A stretch of DNA of 64,000 nt from NCBI GenBank assembly GCA_000955785.1, contig JYOD01000003.1, positions 44,407-108,406 of the forward strand, written 5' to 3'. The stretch's first letter is position 1. Each line of letters starts with the position of its first letter. Positions 45,676 to 54,879 of this stretch are shown one piece after another. The notes below the pieces were generated by a model. That model was not told where the DNA came from and made no database searches. It was given only the letters and a program-made list of their open reading frames with translations. Made by a program: the position numbers and the translations under genes. Source of the DNA: Burkholderiaceae bacterium 16 (GTDB lineage: Bacteria > Pseudomonadota > Gammaproteobacteria > Burkholderiales > Burkholderiaceae).

Positions 45676-47004
45676 TCAGAGCGTCAACGTTAGTTTTCCA
45701 GTCAGAGCGCCGGGCAATAGCGCCGAATCGGTCTGCCGCTCCCCATACGTGCTGCTCGACACCCGCAACTGCCGCTCGCTCGTCAGCGCCTCCAGATGCT
45801 CGCCCAGGAAGCTGTAGATGCTGTCGTCAAACCGCATCGTGCCGAGCGGCGCCCGGATGCGGCCATCCTCCACCCAGAACGTCGCGAAGCGTGTCATGCC
45901 GGTCATGCGGCCCGCCGGCGCATCGGACCAGTTCAGGTACCAGAGATTGCCGATATAAAGACCGGTGCCCAGGGCCGCCAGCACGTCGGCCTGGGCCAGT
46001 TCGCCAGCGCCCATCGCAAGGGATAGCGGCGTTTCGCGGGCACTGGCGCAATTGGCGGCGAGATCGTACTCGCGCGCGCTGCGCGGATAGACCAGCCGGC
46101 CGGCAGGTTGTCCCGCGCGTACCAGCGTGACATCGCTGCGCGGAATGCCTTCTGGCCCGAAGGCGGGCGCCAGCATGCCGCTCGCGCGTTCGTCCAGATC
46201 CAGCAGACGGCTAAGACGGGCGCCGCCGTCATACAGGCGCTGCAGCGGACTTTCCTTCTGCGCCAGCGCGCGGGCCGAGAAGCCGCCCCAGGAGAGCATG
46301 CCCACCACCTCCTCGAGCGCGGCGGGGGCCAGATAAGCGCGGTAGTCGCCCGGCGACAGGACGCGCTGCGGCTGGCCCAGGTGTTCCAGTTGGTGGCGCG
46401 CATCCGCAAAGCGGCTGGCAAACTCCGCCGCGTCCCAGCGCGCGCCCGCGTAGTCGGCCTTTACCGCCTGACCGTTGGCATGGAACAGGCTCCAGTCGAA
46501 ATGGAAGCCCTGCGCGGCATGCCAGCCGAAGGCGCCGAAGCTGTTGGCAAAGCCCCGGTACAGCGGGCCGGCGGCATAGATGCCGACCAGGTCGAGCCCA
46601 TGCGCGGCTGCCTCGATCTGCGCCAGTACCTCCGAACTGTCTGGCGGCGCGGCCACATTGGCCAGCACGCGCTGCCACGGGTCGCGCTCCAGCAGCAGGT
46701 AGGGGTCGGGCTGCAACTGGGCAATTGCCTCGCGCAGTTGCAGCAGCCCATCGGCAAGGCGCTGGCGATCGGTCGCCGGCTCGCCGGACAGCGCGATGCC
46801 GATGTCGGCATGACGGCCATCGCGAACCAGCTTGAGGCTCGCCGTGGCTTGCCGCACCTGCCCGGCCTGGCGCACCCGCGCCCGGTTGAAGCGAATGAAC
46901 TCGGACGCCTCCGCGCTGTACCACAGGGTAAAGGCTTCACCCTCGCCCAGCGCGGCGCGCACATCTTCGGCAAGCGCCGCGAACAACGATTCCGCATCCG
47001 CCAT
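45676..47004 (-). CDS. PmbA/TldE-like subunit of a TldD/PmbA protease pair
   Basis: 442 residues, starting at the ATG at 47004, one base overlapping the TGA of the TldD-like gene. It belongs to the TldD/PmbA superfamily but lacks the HExxxH zinc motif, as the TldE/PmbA subunits do. The C-terminal region contains GDLYIGNLWYLNWSDAPAGR in the form GLYIGNLWYLNWSD and MTRFATFWVEDGRIRAPLGT. It is divergent from housekeeping PmbA. It would form the inactive, substrate-shaping half of a heterodimeric peptidase that cleaves unfolded or modified peptides. Confidence 0.88.
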   Translation of the reverse strand: MADAESLFAALAEDVRAALGEGEAFTLWYSAEASEFIRFNRARVRQAGQVRQATASLKLVRDGRHADIGIALSGEPATDRQRLADGLLQLREAIAQLQPDPYLLLERDPWQRVLANVAAPPDSSEVLAQIEAAAHGLDLVGIYAAGPLYRGFANSFGAFGWHAAQGFHFDWSLFHANGQAVKADYAGARWDAAEFASRFADARHQLEHLGQPQRVLSPGDYRAYLAPAALEEVVGMLSWGGFSARALAQKESPLQRLYDGGARLSRLLDLDERASGMLAPAFGPEGIPRSDVTLVRAGQPAGRLVYPRSAREYDLAANCASARETPLSLAMGAGELAQADVLAALGTGLYIGNLWYLNWSDAPAGRMTGMTRFATFWVEDGRIRAPLGTMRFDDSIYSFLGEHLEALTSERQLRVSSSTYGERQTDSALLPGALTGKLTLTL

Positions 47005-48437
47005 CACGCGGCCCCTCCAAAGACTTCCACTTGCCGGAACACGCAGGCCGGCGATGCATGGCCGACGCGCACCACCTGGTTGGGCTCGCCCTTGCCGCAG
47101 TAAGGCGTGCCATGCACCTCGAAGGTACTGGCGTCGCCCACGGCAGCCAGGCTGCGCCAGAAGTTGGCGGAAACGCCGCGATAGTTCGGGTTCTTGACCA
47201 CGCCCCTGAGCTCGCCGTCTTCGATCAGGCGCCCCCATTCGCAGCCGAACTGGAACTTGTTGCGCGCATCGTCGATGGACCACGAGCGGTTTGACGACAT
47301 CAGGATGCCGCGCTCGATGCCGCCGACCAGTTGCGCCATGGTGCGGTCGCCCGGCTCCAGGTTGAGGTTGGCCATGCGATCGATGGGCGGCCGGTTCCAG
47401 TTGCAGGCCCGGCTGTTGGCCACGCCCGGCAGCCCGCTGCGCCACTGCGACAGCGCGCCGCCGAGCGGACGCAGCAGCAAGCCATCGCGGATCAGGAATT
47501 CCTTTTGCGCGGGCTGGCCCTCGTCGTCGTGGCCGTAGCTGGCCAGTTCCTCGGGGATGCCGGGGTCGAAGCTGATATTGAGCAGGGGCGAGCCATATTG
47601 ATAGCGGCCGAAGTCCTCCAGCCCGATAAAGCTGGTGCCGGCATAGTTGCGCTCGTCCCCGAGGATACGGTCCAGTTCCAGCGGATGGCCGATGGATTCG
47701 TGGATCTGCAGCATCATCTGGTCCGGCATCAGCAACAGGTCGGTGGCGCCGCTGGGGGCGTTGGGTGCCAGCAGCAACTGCAGCGCCTCGTCCGCTACAC
47801 GGGATGCGGCGCCGGCAAAGCCGAGACGCGCCATGACCTCGGCACCGCCCTGCTGGCCGCTGCCGAAGCCGCCGAAGCTACGGGTCTGGCTGTCGCCGCC
47901 GTCGAAAGCGGTCACGTTGATGCCGGGATAGACAAAGCGCAGCGCCTGCCATTGCTCGGCGCCGGCGCTATTGAGGTAAAGCTGCTCGTGGCGCTGGTGA
48001 TCAAGATAGACGATCCAGTTCACCAGGCGCGAATCGGCGGGCACGGTGGCGGAGACCTCCGCCAGCAGCGCGAAGCGCTCGGCGAGTCCGGGGAAATGGC
48101 CGTGCAGGCCGGGGGATTCGTAGCGGGCGTGGCCTGTCGGCGATTCCAGTCCGCGCAGGTCGACCAGGCCGTGCGCGGCGATTCGCCGGGCGAGCGCTTC
48201 GGCGCTGTCGAGCGCGCCCTGCAGCCCGGCCAGGCTGAGATCGCTGGTGGCGGCGTAGGCTTCCACGCCATCCAGGCGCACGCTGAGCATGGCGCCCATG
48301 TCCTGCGTCAAGGAGGGCGGTTCGGCGATCCCGCGCCGCAGCATGCAATGCTCGCCGGTCTGCCTGACAAGGCGCAGCGAGTGAAACCCGGCGCGGGTGG
48401 TTAGCGCGGCGAAGTTCTGTCTGGCGCGTTCGAACAA
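47004..48437 (-). CDS. TldD-like metallopeptidase subunit
   Basis: 477 residues. The frame opens far upstream but has no ATG or GTG before the TTG at 48437, which GGAG precedes by eight bases, so TTG is chosen. Zinc-binding motif: MLQIHESIGHPLELDRI (HExxxH). The C-terminal PYCGKGEPNQVVRVGHAS stretch is the family Cys/Gly-rich part. The gene is followed by the PmbA-like subunit with a 1-nt overlap. Sequence and length suggest a paralogous lineage rather than the housekeeping TldD/TldE. Such pairs process peptides, for example bacteriocins or antitoxins, but no precursor peptide gene was seen nearby. Confidence 0.88.
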   Translation of the reverse strand: MFERARQNFAALTTRAGFHSLRLVRQTGEHCMLRRGIAEPPSLTQDMGAMLSVRLDGVEAYAATSDLSLAGLQGALDSAEALARRIAAHGLVDLRGLESPTGHARYESPGLHGHFPGLAERFALLAEVSATVPADSRLVNWIVYLDHQRHEQLYLNSAGAEQWQALRFVYPGINVTAFDGGDSQTRSFGGFGSGQQGGAEVMARLGFAGAASRVADEALQLLLAPNAPSGATDLLLMPDQMMLQIHESIGHPLELDRILGDERNYAGTSFIGLEDFGRYQYGSPLLNISFDPGIPEELASYGHDDEGQPAQKEFLIRDGLLLRPLGGALSQWRSGLPGVANSRACNWNRPPIDRMANLNLEPGDRTMAQLVGGIERGILMSSNRSWSIDDARNKFQFGCEWGRLIEDGELRGVVKNPNYRGVSANFWRSLAAVGDASTFEVHGTPYCGKGEPNQVVRVGHASPACVFRQVEVFGGAA

Positions 48438-48628
48438 AGAGGGCTCCGGGAACGGTTGCGGGCGAGCCAGTACTGGCCTGATCTGCTTCCAGACCGCAGC
48501 AAACGCTGACTCAGGGATCGGGAAATATTACTACCTTTGCACCGATCCGCCCCCCGCCTGCACTCGGCAACCCCATCACGATGCACGCGCCCAGCGCGAT
48601 GGCCGGTCGCGCGCACCGCCTCGTCTTA

Positions 48629-49687
48629 TCAATCCGCCTTCACCCCCGCCGCCTTGATAATCGGCGACCATTTCTCGATCTCCGACTTCAGCCACGTACG
48701 CAGCCCTTCCGGCGTTTGCTTATCCTCCGGCACGATCTCGGCCCCCAGATCGGCGAGCCGCGCGGCCACCGCCGGGTCCTTTAACGCGGTGCGCAGCGCC
48801 CCGTTGAGCCGGTCGATGACAGCCGGCGGCGTGCCGCGCGGCGCGTAGATGCCGTGCCAGACCTTGACCTCGAAGCCCTTTAGCCCGCCTTCCGCAAGCG
48901 TGGACGTTTCCGGCAATGCCTTGATGCGCGAGGAGGTGGTGACACCGTACAGCCTGACCTTGTCGGCCTTGATATGCGGCAGCGTCTGGGTGGTCTGGTC
49001 GCACAGGATATCGACCTGGCTGCCCAGCAGGGCCGTCATCGCGGGCGCGGTGCCCTGGTAGGGAATCGCGGTGAGCTCAACCCCGATGGCTTTCTGGAAC
49101 AGCATGCCGCAAAGCTGCGAGACCGCGCCGAGCCCGGCATTGGCCAGGTTGACCTTGCCCTGGTTCTGGCGGATGTAGGTGATCAGTTCCGGCAGCGTCT
49201 TGGCCGGCAGGTCATGACGGCCAAGCAGGGTCATTGGCACGTCGGCCACCTGGCCGACGAAGCTGAAATCCGTCAACGGCTTGTAGGATAGCTTGCTGTA
49301 CAGTGCCGGCGCGGTGGCCATGCCGTTGTGATGGATCAGGATGGTGTAGCCGTCCGGCGCGGCCTTGGCCACGTAGGCGGCGGACACGGTGCCGCCCGCG
49401 CCAAGGCGGTTCTCCACCACCACGCTCTGGCCCAGGGTCTTTGACATGGCCGCGGCCATGGTGCGCGCCACCACGTCGGTGGGGCCGCCCGCGGCAAAGG
49501 GCACCACCATGGTAATTGGCTTGGCGGGGTAGGCATCGGCGGCGCGCGCCGGAGGCAGCGTGAGCGTGACCGCCGCGCCCAGCGCGGCCAGCGCCATCCA
49601 GCGCCAGGGCGCCACGTTTGCGCGGGTCCGCACTGCATTACCGCCGCCAGCCTGCCACGCTTGACCCTGTTTCTTGCTACCTGCCAT
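48629..49687 (-). CDS. Bug-family solute receptor
   Basis: 352 residues with an unusually long charged N-terminus; AAGGAG lies nine bases before the ATG at 49687. The signal ends near PPARAADAYPAKP. It has MVVPFAAGGPTDVVARTMA, VVENRLGAGGTVSAAYVAKA, AAPDGYTILIHHNGMATAPA and IPYQGTAPAMTALLGSQV, in which the Lys of the common YKG is a Gln. The gene is followed by no transporter genes and diverges from the acyl-CoA dehydrogenase at 50114. Two GGATTT motifs lie in the region between them. Confidence 0.94.
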   Translation of the reverse strand: MAGSKKQGQAWQAGGGNAVRTRANVAPWRWMALAALGAAVTLTLPPARAADAYPAKPITMVVPFAAGGPTDVVARTMAAAMSKTLGQSVVVENRLGAGGTVSAAYVAKAAPDGYTILIHHNGMATAPALYSKLSYKPLTDFSFVGQVADVPMTLLGRHDLPAKTLPELITYIRQNQGKVNLANAGLGAVSQLCGMLFQKAIGVELTAIPYQGTAPAMTALLGSQVDILCDQTTQTLPHIKADKVRLYGVTTSSRIKALPETSTLAEGGLKGFEVKVWHGIYAPRGTPPAVIDRLNGALRTALKDPAVAARLADLGAEIVPEDKQTPEGLRTWLKSEIEKWSPIIKAAGVKAD

Positions 49688-49810
49688 GGTTTTTGTCTCC
49701 TTGGACTGAGTTGGCCGGCTGGTGCCGGCTCGCGCTCGCCTGCGTCGGCCCGTGGGCGGGCACGCGCGGCGTGGTTTTCAGGCAAGCGTGGCGACAAAGC
49801 GATGCACATG

Positions 49811-49830
49811 CAATACGGATTTGCCTAAGG
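49811..49830 (+). promoter_or_regulatory. Shared GGATTT motif, copy 2
   Basis: CAATACGGATTTGCCTAAGG, 124 bp upstream of the Bug start at 49687. Matching copies are at 35235, 49987 and 61127. The 426-bp gap 49688-50113 also has the copy at 49987 and no credible gene. Confidence 0.65.
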
Positions 49831-49986
49831 GTGGGCAAGGCAGGCCGGAAGGCGCCGGTGCCGTGGCGCCATCGGGCAGGCGCGGGTGCCAGCAAGCGCA
49901 CACAGCGGCTTATCCCCGCGCCCTCCTGTCGCTGTCCTGCCCCTTTATGAGTCCCCGGCTATCCGCTTCCGGGGGCGCTAAGCCGC

Positions 49987-50006
49987 TCTTTCGCAAATCC
50001 GAATTA
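49987..50006 (-). promoter_or_regulatory. Shared GGATTT motif, copy 3
   Basis: On the minus strand TAATTCGGATTTGCGAAAGA, 108 bp upstream of the dehydrogenase start at 50114 and inverted relative to the copy at 49811. Two copies in opposite orientation flank the middle of the divergent region. Confidence 0.6.
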
Positions 50007-50113
50007 CCGCGCGGCAGGCCCTCGGGAATAATGGCCGCAAGCTGAATCCAGTATCGTCCGTCGCGTCCGTCATTCCGCTGACTTCCATCATTTCCACAAC
50101 GGGGCCCCATTTC

Positions 50114-51283
50114 ATGTTCGCAGAACAATCGCACGACCAGCCGTATCCCGACATCCGCGAGGCCGTGCGCGCACTGTGCGCCGGCTTCGACTCCGCCTAC
50201 TGGCAACGCGTGGAGGAGCAGAACGCCTTCCCGGAAGAATTCGTGATCGCGCTGACCAAGGCCGGCTGGCTGTCGGCGCTGATCCCCGAGGAATTCGGCG
50301 GCTCGGGCCTGCCGCTGACCGCGGCGTCCGTCATCATGGAAGAAATCAACCGCAACGGTGGCAACTCCGGCGCCTGCCACGGCCAGATGTATGTGATGGG
50401 TTGCCTGCTGCGCCACGGCTCCGAGGCACAGAAGCAGCGCTGGCTGCCTGGCATCGCTTCGGGCGAGCTGCGCATGCAGTCGATGGCGGTGACCGAGCCC
50501 ACCACCGGCACCGACACCACCAAGCTCAAGACCACCGCTGTCAAGAAAGGCGACCGCTACGTCATCAACGGCCAGAAGGTGTGGATCTCGCGGGTGCAGC
50601 ATTCGGACCTGATGCTGCTGCTGGCGCGCACCACGCCGCTGGACCAGGTCAAGCGCAAGTCGGAAGGGCTGTCGGTGTTCGTGGTGGACCTGCGTGAAGC
50701 CATCGGCAAGGGCCTGACGGTGCGGCCCATCCGCAATATGGTCAACCACGAGACCAACGAACTGTTCTTCGACAACCTGGAAATCCCCGCCGAGAACCTC
50801 ATCGGCGAGGAAGGCAAGGGGCTCAAGTACATCCTTGACGGCCTGAACGCCGAGCGCATCTTGATCGCTTCCGAATGCGTGGGCGACGGCTACTGGTTTA
50901 TCGAGCGCGCCAGCAGCTACGCGCGCGAGCGCATCGTGTTCGACCGCCCCATCGGCCAGAACCAGGGCATCCAGTTCCCCATCGCACGTGCCTACGTCAA
51001 CGTGGAAGCGGCCAGCCTGATGCGCTACAAGGCCGCCGCGCTGTTCGACGCTGGCAAGGCCTGCGGCAAGGAGGCCAATATCTCCAAGCTGCTGGCGGCC
51101 GATGCCTCGTGGGAAGCGGCCAACGTCTGCCTGCAGACGCATGGCGGCTTCGGCTTTGCCGCCGAATACGATATCGAGCGCAAGTTCCGCGAGACGCGCC
51201 TGTACCAGGTGGCGCCGATCTCCACCAACCTGATCCTGTCGTATGTGGCCGAGCACGTGCTCGACCTGCCGCGTTCGTTCTGA
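50114..51283 (+). CDS. Acyl-CoA dehydrogenase, CaiA/IVD-like
   Basis: 389 residues. The FAD site is AVTEPTTGTDTTKLKTTAVK, slightly unusual in having TTGTD in place of the common GSGSD. It shows VWISRVQHSDLMLLLART, IGEEGKGLKYILDGLNAERI with Glu as candidate catalytic base, and FGFAAEYDIERKFRETRLYQ. No strong Shine-Dalgarno precedes the ATG. It is followed 11 bp later by a CoA-transferase and then by the MmgE/CitE/hydratase genes, so its substrate might be a C5 or C6 dicarboxylyl-CoA such as a methylsuccinyl-CoA. This is inferred from context only. Confidence 0.93.
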   Translation: MFAEQSHDQPYPDIREAVRALCAGFDSAYWQRVEEQNAFPEEFVIALTKAGWLSALIPEEFGGSGLPLTAASVIMEEINRNGGNSGACHGQMYVMGCLLRHGSEAQKQRWLPGIASGELRMQSMAVTEPTTGTDTTKLKTTAVKKGDRYVINGQKVWISRVQHSDLMLLLARTTPLDQVKRKSEGLSVFVVDLREAIGKGLTVRPIRNMVNHETNELFFDNLEIPAENLIGEEGKGLKYILDGLNAERILIASECVGDGYWFIERASSYARERIVFDRPIGQNQGIQFPIARAYVNVEAASLMRYKAAALFDAGKACGKEANISKLLAADASWEAANVCLQTHGGFGFAAEYDIERKFRETRLYQVAPISTNLILSYVAEHVLDLPRSF

Positions 51284-51294
51284 GGCCCACGCAT

Positions 51295-52494
51295 ATGCTC
51301 GCTTCGCACCAGGGCATCCGCCCGCTCGACGGCATTCGCGTCGTCTCCCTCGAACATGCCGTGGCCGCGCCCTTTGCCACGCGCCAGCTGGCCGATCTCG
51401 GCGCGCGCGTGGTCAAGGTGGAGCGCCCCGGCGTGGGCGATTTCGCGCGCGGCTACGACGAGACCGTCAATGGCCAGGCTTCGCACTTCGTCTGGCTCAA
51501 CCGCGGCAAGGAGAGCCTGACGCTCGACCTCAAGCAGGACGAAGCGCAAGCCGTGCTGCACCGCCTGCTAGCCGATGCGGACGTGCTGGTGCAGAACCTG
51601 GCTCCCGGCGCGGCAGCGCGCATGGGGCTGGATTTCGATACGCTGCACCCGCGCTACGGCAAGCTGATCGTCTGCGATATCTCGGGCTACGGCGATGCCG
51701 GGCCCTATCGCGACAAGAAGGCGTACGACCTGCTGATCCAGGCCGCCGCCGGGCTGATCGGCATCACGGGCAGCGCGGACGAGCCATCGCGCGCGGGCAT
51801 TTCGATTGCCGACATCGCGGCCGGCATGTACGCCTACAGCGGCATTCTCTCCGCGCTGCTGCAGCGCGGGCGCACGGGCCAGGGCCTGCGCGTGGAAGTG
51901 ACCATGCTCGAAGCGCTGACCGAGTGGATGAACTACGCGCTGTACTTCGGCCACTACGGCGGCAACGCGCCGGCGCGCTTCGGCGCCTCGCACCCGGCCA
52001 TCGCGCCTTACGGCGTGCACCGCACCGGCGACGGCGGCAGCGTGATCTTCGGGCTGCAGAACGAGCGCGAATGGCAGGCCTTCTGCAACAAGGTGCTGGC
52101 GCAGCCCGAATTGCTAAAGGACGAGCGTTTCTCCTCCAACTCGGGGCGCGTGAAGAATCGCGGCGAACTGACCGCGCTGATCGAGACACGCTTCGCGCCG
52201 ATGACGGTGACGCAGGTGGAAGCGCTGCTCGACGAAGCGCAGATCGCCAACGCGCCGATGAACGATATCGAGGCCGTGTGGAACCACCCGCAACTGGCGG
52301 CACGCGGGCGCTGGCGCGAAGTGGCCAGCCCCGGCGGCCCCATCGGCGCGCTGCTGCCGCCGGCCAACCTGTCGGGCGTGGAACCGGTGATGGGCGACGT
52401 GCCGGCGCTCGGCGCGCATAGCGCGGCCATCCTGGCGGAGCTGGGCTACGGCGCGGACGAAATCGCCAGGATGGCGGACAGCAAGACGATTTGA
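51295..52494 (+). CDS. CaiB/BaiF family (type III) CoA-transferase
   Basis: 399 residues. GIRVVSLEHAVAAPFATRQL is the N-terminal pattern, ARVVKVERPGVGDFARGYDE follows, and the catalytic Asp is in AGISIADIAAGMYAYSGIL. It lies between the dehydrogenase (50114) and the MmgE/PrpD gene, in the same direction. A type III transferase here could activate itaconate, mesaconate or citramalate with CoA, or move CoA between the two carboxylates of mesaconyl-CoA, as in known C5 pathways. The sequence does not choose between these. Confidence 0.94.
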   Translation: MLASHQGIRPLDGIRVVSLEHAVAAPFATRQLADLGARVVKVERPGVGDFARGYDETVNGQASHFVWLNRGKESLTLDLKQDEAQAVLHRLLADADVLVQNLAPGAAARMGLDFDTLHPRYGKLIVCDISGYGDAGPYRDKKAYDLLIQAAAGLIGITGSADEPSRAGISIADIAAGMYAYSGILSALLQRGRTGQGLRVEVTMLEALTEWMNYALYFGHYGGNAPARFGASHPAIAPYGVHRTGDGGSVIFGLQNEREWQAFCNKVLAQPELLKDERFSSNSGRVKNRGELTALIETRFAPMTVTQVEALLDEAQIANAPMNDIEAVWNHPQLAARGRWREVASPGGPIGALLPPANLSGVEPVMGDVPALGAHSAAILAELGYGADEIARMADSKTI

Positions 52495-52543
52495 GCCACA
52501 GAACCAGGCCATGACGCCTGCGCACAATTTCGCGCAGACGTGG

Positions 52544-52575
52544 CTCCCCTCTCCCGCTGGTGTGGGAAAGGGGAG
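52544..52575. repeat. CCCTCTCCC-type hairpin
   Basis: CTCCCCTCTCCC (52544-52555) pairs with GGGAAAGGGGAG (52564-52575) with one mismatch and an 8-nt loop. It is 50 bp past the CoA-transferase stop and 48 bp before the MmgE/PrpD gene. It belongs to the same sequence family as the stems at 25090 and 57364. Confidence 0.7.
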
Positions 52576-52622
52576 GAAAACAGAAAGACGAACAACCACC
52601 CCGAACACCGTCCGGAGCCGGC

Positions 52623-54005
52623 ATGAGCCAAGCCACTGACCACACCTACCCTACCCGCCAGCTGTGCGATTTCCTGGCCCGCTTCACGCTGGCCGACGTG
52701 CCCGCCGAAGTGGTGGAGCGCACCAAGGACCTCTTCCTCGACTGGATCGCCTCGGCCATCGCCGGCAAGGACGCTCCCGCCGTGCGCAAGCTGCAGGAGT
52801 TCGTCGCCGCGATGGGCCCGCAGCAGGGCCCGGCCGAAGTGCTGGTGGACCGCCGCCGCACTTCGCCCTACTTCGCCGCGCTGATCAACGGCGCGTCCTC
52901 GCACGTGGTGGAACAGGACGACGTGCATAACAGCTCGGTGCTGCATCCCGCCGCCGTGGTGTTCCCCGCGGTGATCGCCGCCGCCCAGGCTGAAGGCAAG
53001 AACGGCGCGGACGTGCTGCTGGCCTCCATCGCCGGCTACGAAGCGGGCATCCGCATCGGCGAATTCATGGGCCGTTCGCACTATCGCGTGTTCCACACCA
53101 CCGGCACCGTCGGCACGCTGGCGGCGGCCGCGGCCGTGGCCAAGCTCTACGGCATGGATGCCGAGGGCATCAACCAGGCGCTCGGCTCGGCCGGCACCCA
53201 GGCCGCCGGCCTGTGGGAATTCCTGCGCGACGCAGCGGACTCAAAGCAACTGCACACCGCCAAGGCCGCCGCGGACGGCCTGATGTCCGCGTGGATCGCG
53301 CGCGCGGGCTTCACCGGCGCCAGGCGTATCCTGGAAGGCCCGCAGGGCATGGCCGCCGGGATGTCCAGCGACGCCAACCCCGCCGCGCTGACCGACGGCC
53401 TGGGCAAGCGCTGGGCCACCGCCGAAACCTCCTTCAAGTTCTTCGCCTCGTGCCGCCACACGCACCCGGCGGCCGACGCCCTCAAGGACCTGATGCTGCG
53501 CGAGAAGCTCCGCGCGGACCAGATCGCCGGCGTGACCGCGCACGTGCACCAGGGCGCCATCGACGTGCTTGGCCCGGTGACCGATCCCAAGACCATCCAC
53601 CAGGCCAAGTTCTCCATGGGTACGGTACTGGGACTGGTGGCGGTGCACGCGCACGCCGGCCTGGGCGAATTCGAGGACCATGCGCTGCAGGACGCAAAGG
53701 TAGCCGCCTTCCGCGACAAGGTGGAGATGGTGCTGGACGACGAGATCAACGCCGCCTACCCGCGCCAGTGGATCGGCCGCGTTACGGTGAAGACCACCGA
53801 CGGCCGCACGCTGGCGGGCCGCGTCGATGTGCCGAAGGGCGATCCGGGCAATACGCTGTCGCGCCCGGAACTCGAAGCCAAGGCGCTGCAGCTGGGCGCC
53901 TTCCGCCACGGCGCGGGCGAGGCCGAGATGCGTGCGATCATAGCCCGCGTGTGGGCGCTGGAGAAACAGGCGAACGTCAACGACTGGCTGCCCATAGCCA
54001 AGTAA
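52623..54005 (+). CDS. MmgE/PrpD family hydro-lyase
   Basis: 460 residues, full family length. The family includes 2-methylcitrate dehydratase and cis-aconitate decarboxylase. Family landmarks are DWIASAIAGKDAPAVRKLQE, INGASSHVVEQDDVHNSSVL, HPAAVVFPAVIAAAQAEGK, TTGTVGTLAAAAAVAKLYGM and FKFFASCRHTHPAADALKDL. The ASCRHTHPAAD segment carries the His usually seen near the active site. Placed before a CitE-like lyase and an Htd2-type hydratase, it could dehydrate citramalate-like acids, or decarboxylate an aconitate. The true reaction is not deducible. Confidence 0.92.
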   Translation: MSQATDHTYPTRQLCDFLARFTLADVPAEVVERTKDLFLDWIASAIAGKDAPAVRKLQEFVAAMGPQQGPAEVLVDRRRTSPYFAALINGASSHVVEQDDVHNSSVLHPAAVVFPAVIAAAQAEGKNGADVLLASIAGYEAGIRIGEFMGRSHYRVFHTTGTVGTLAAAAAVAKLYGMDAEGINQALGSAGTQAAGLWEFLRDAADSKQLHTAKAAADGLMSAWIARAGFTGARRILEGPQGMAAGMSSDANPAALTDGLGKRWATAETSFKFFASCRHTHPAADALKDLMLREKLRADQIAGVTAHVHQGAIDVLGPVTDPKTIHQAKFSMGTVLGLVAVHAHAGLGEFEDHALQDAKVAAFRDKVEMVLDDEINAAYPRQWIGRVTVKTTDGRTLAGRVDVPKGDPGNTLSRPELEAKALQLGAFRHGAGEAEMRAIIARVWALEKQANVNDWLPIAK

Positions 54006-54030
54006 CCCCCATCCTGACGAAACCCGATTC

Positions 54031-54879
54031 ATGTCCACCGCCATCACCTACCTGTTCGTGCCGGGCGACCGGCCCGAACGCTTCGACAAAGCGGCCGCCG
54101 CCGCGCCGGACGCGCTGATCCTCGATCTCGAGGATGCCGTGCATCCGGACGCCAAGCCAGCCGCGCGCACGGCCATTACCACGTGGTTGCTTGAACGTGG
54201 CGCACAGGCGCAGGCCTATGTGCGCATCAACGACACCAGCTCCGCCGCCTTCGCCGCCGATATGGACTGGCTGCGCGCGCTGCCGTCCGGCGCGCCGCTG
54301 GCGGGCCTGCTGGTGCCCAAGGCCGAAGACCCGGCCGCGCTTGGCGAGATCGCCCGGGCGCTGGCACAGGTCAACCCGCAAGGCCGCATCGTGGCGATCA
54401 TCGAAAGCGCGCGGGGGCTGCACGGCATCAACGCGGTCGCCACCGCGCGCGGCGTGTCGCGGCTGGCTTTCGGCTCCCTGGACTTCGCCGTGGACCTCGG
54501 CTGCGCCCATACCCGTGAAGCCTTGCTGATGGCGCGCTCGCGCATCGTGCTGGCCTCGCGCGTGGCGGCACTGCCGCCGCCCGTGGATGGCGTCACCACC
54601 GCGCTCAAGGACGAAGCCGTGCTGGCCGACGACGTGGCGCACGCGCGCGCGCTCGGCTTTGCCGCCAAGCTGTGCATCCACCCCGCCCAGCTTGCCGCGG
54701 TGCGCGCGGGCTTCCTGCCCACGGCGGAGCAACTGGACTGGGCGCAGCGCGTGCTGGCCGCCACCGCCAGCGGCAGCCACGCGGTACAGGTCGACGGCAA
54801 GATGGTCGACCGCCCCGTCATCGAACAGGCCCGGCGCATCCTCGCGCTGGCAAACCACCCCGCAGCGGACCAGCCATGA
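54031..54879 (+). CDS. CitE-like CoA-ester lyase (HpcH/HpaI family)
   Basis: 282 residues. TYLFVPGDRPERFDKAAAAA is the standard CitE-like start; ALILDLEDAVHPDAKPAART follows. Mg-binding residues are the Glu in IVAIIESARGLHGI and the Asp in LAFGSLDFAVDLGCAH. KLCIHPAQLAAVRAGFLP ends the barrel. The family covers citramalyl-CoA and malyl-CoA lyases and a citrate lyase beta. With the hydratase at 54876 downstream (ATGA overlap, so coupled), a citramalyl-CoA lyase giving acetyl-CoA and pyruvate is the best guess. Confidence 0.93.
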   Translation: MSTAITYLFVPGDRPERFDKAAAAAPDALILDLEDAVHPDAKPAARTAITTWLLERGAQAQAYVRINDTSSAAFAADMDWLRALPSGAPLAGLLVPKAEDPAALGEIARALAQVNPQGRIVAIIESARGLHGINAVATARGVSRLAFGSLDFAVDLGCAHTREALLMARSRIVLASRVAALPPPVDGVTTALKDEAVLADDVAHARALGFAAKLCIHPAQLAAVRAGFLPTAEQLDWAQRVLAATASGSHAVQVDGKMVDRPVIEQARRILALANHPAADQP

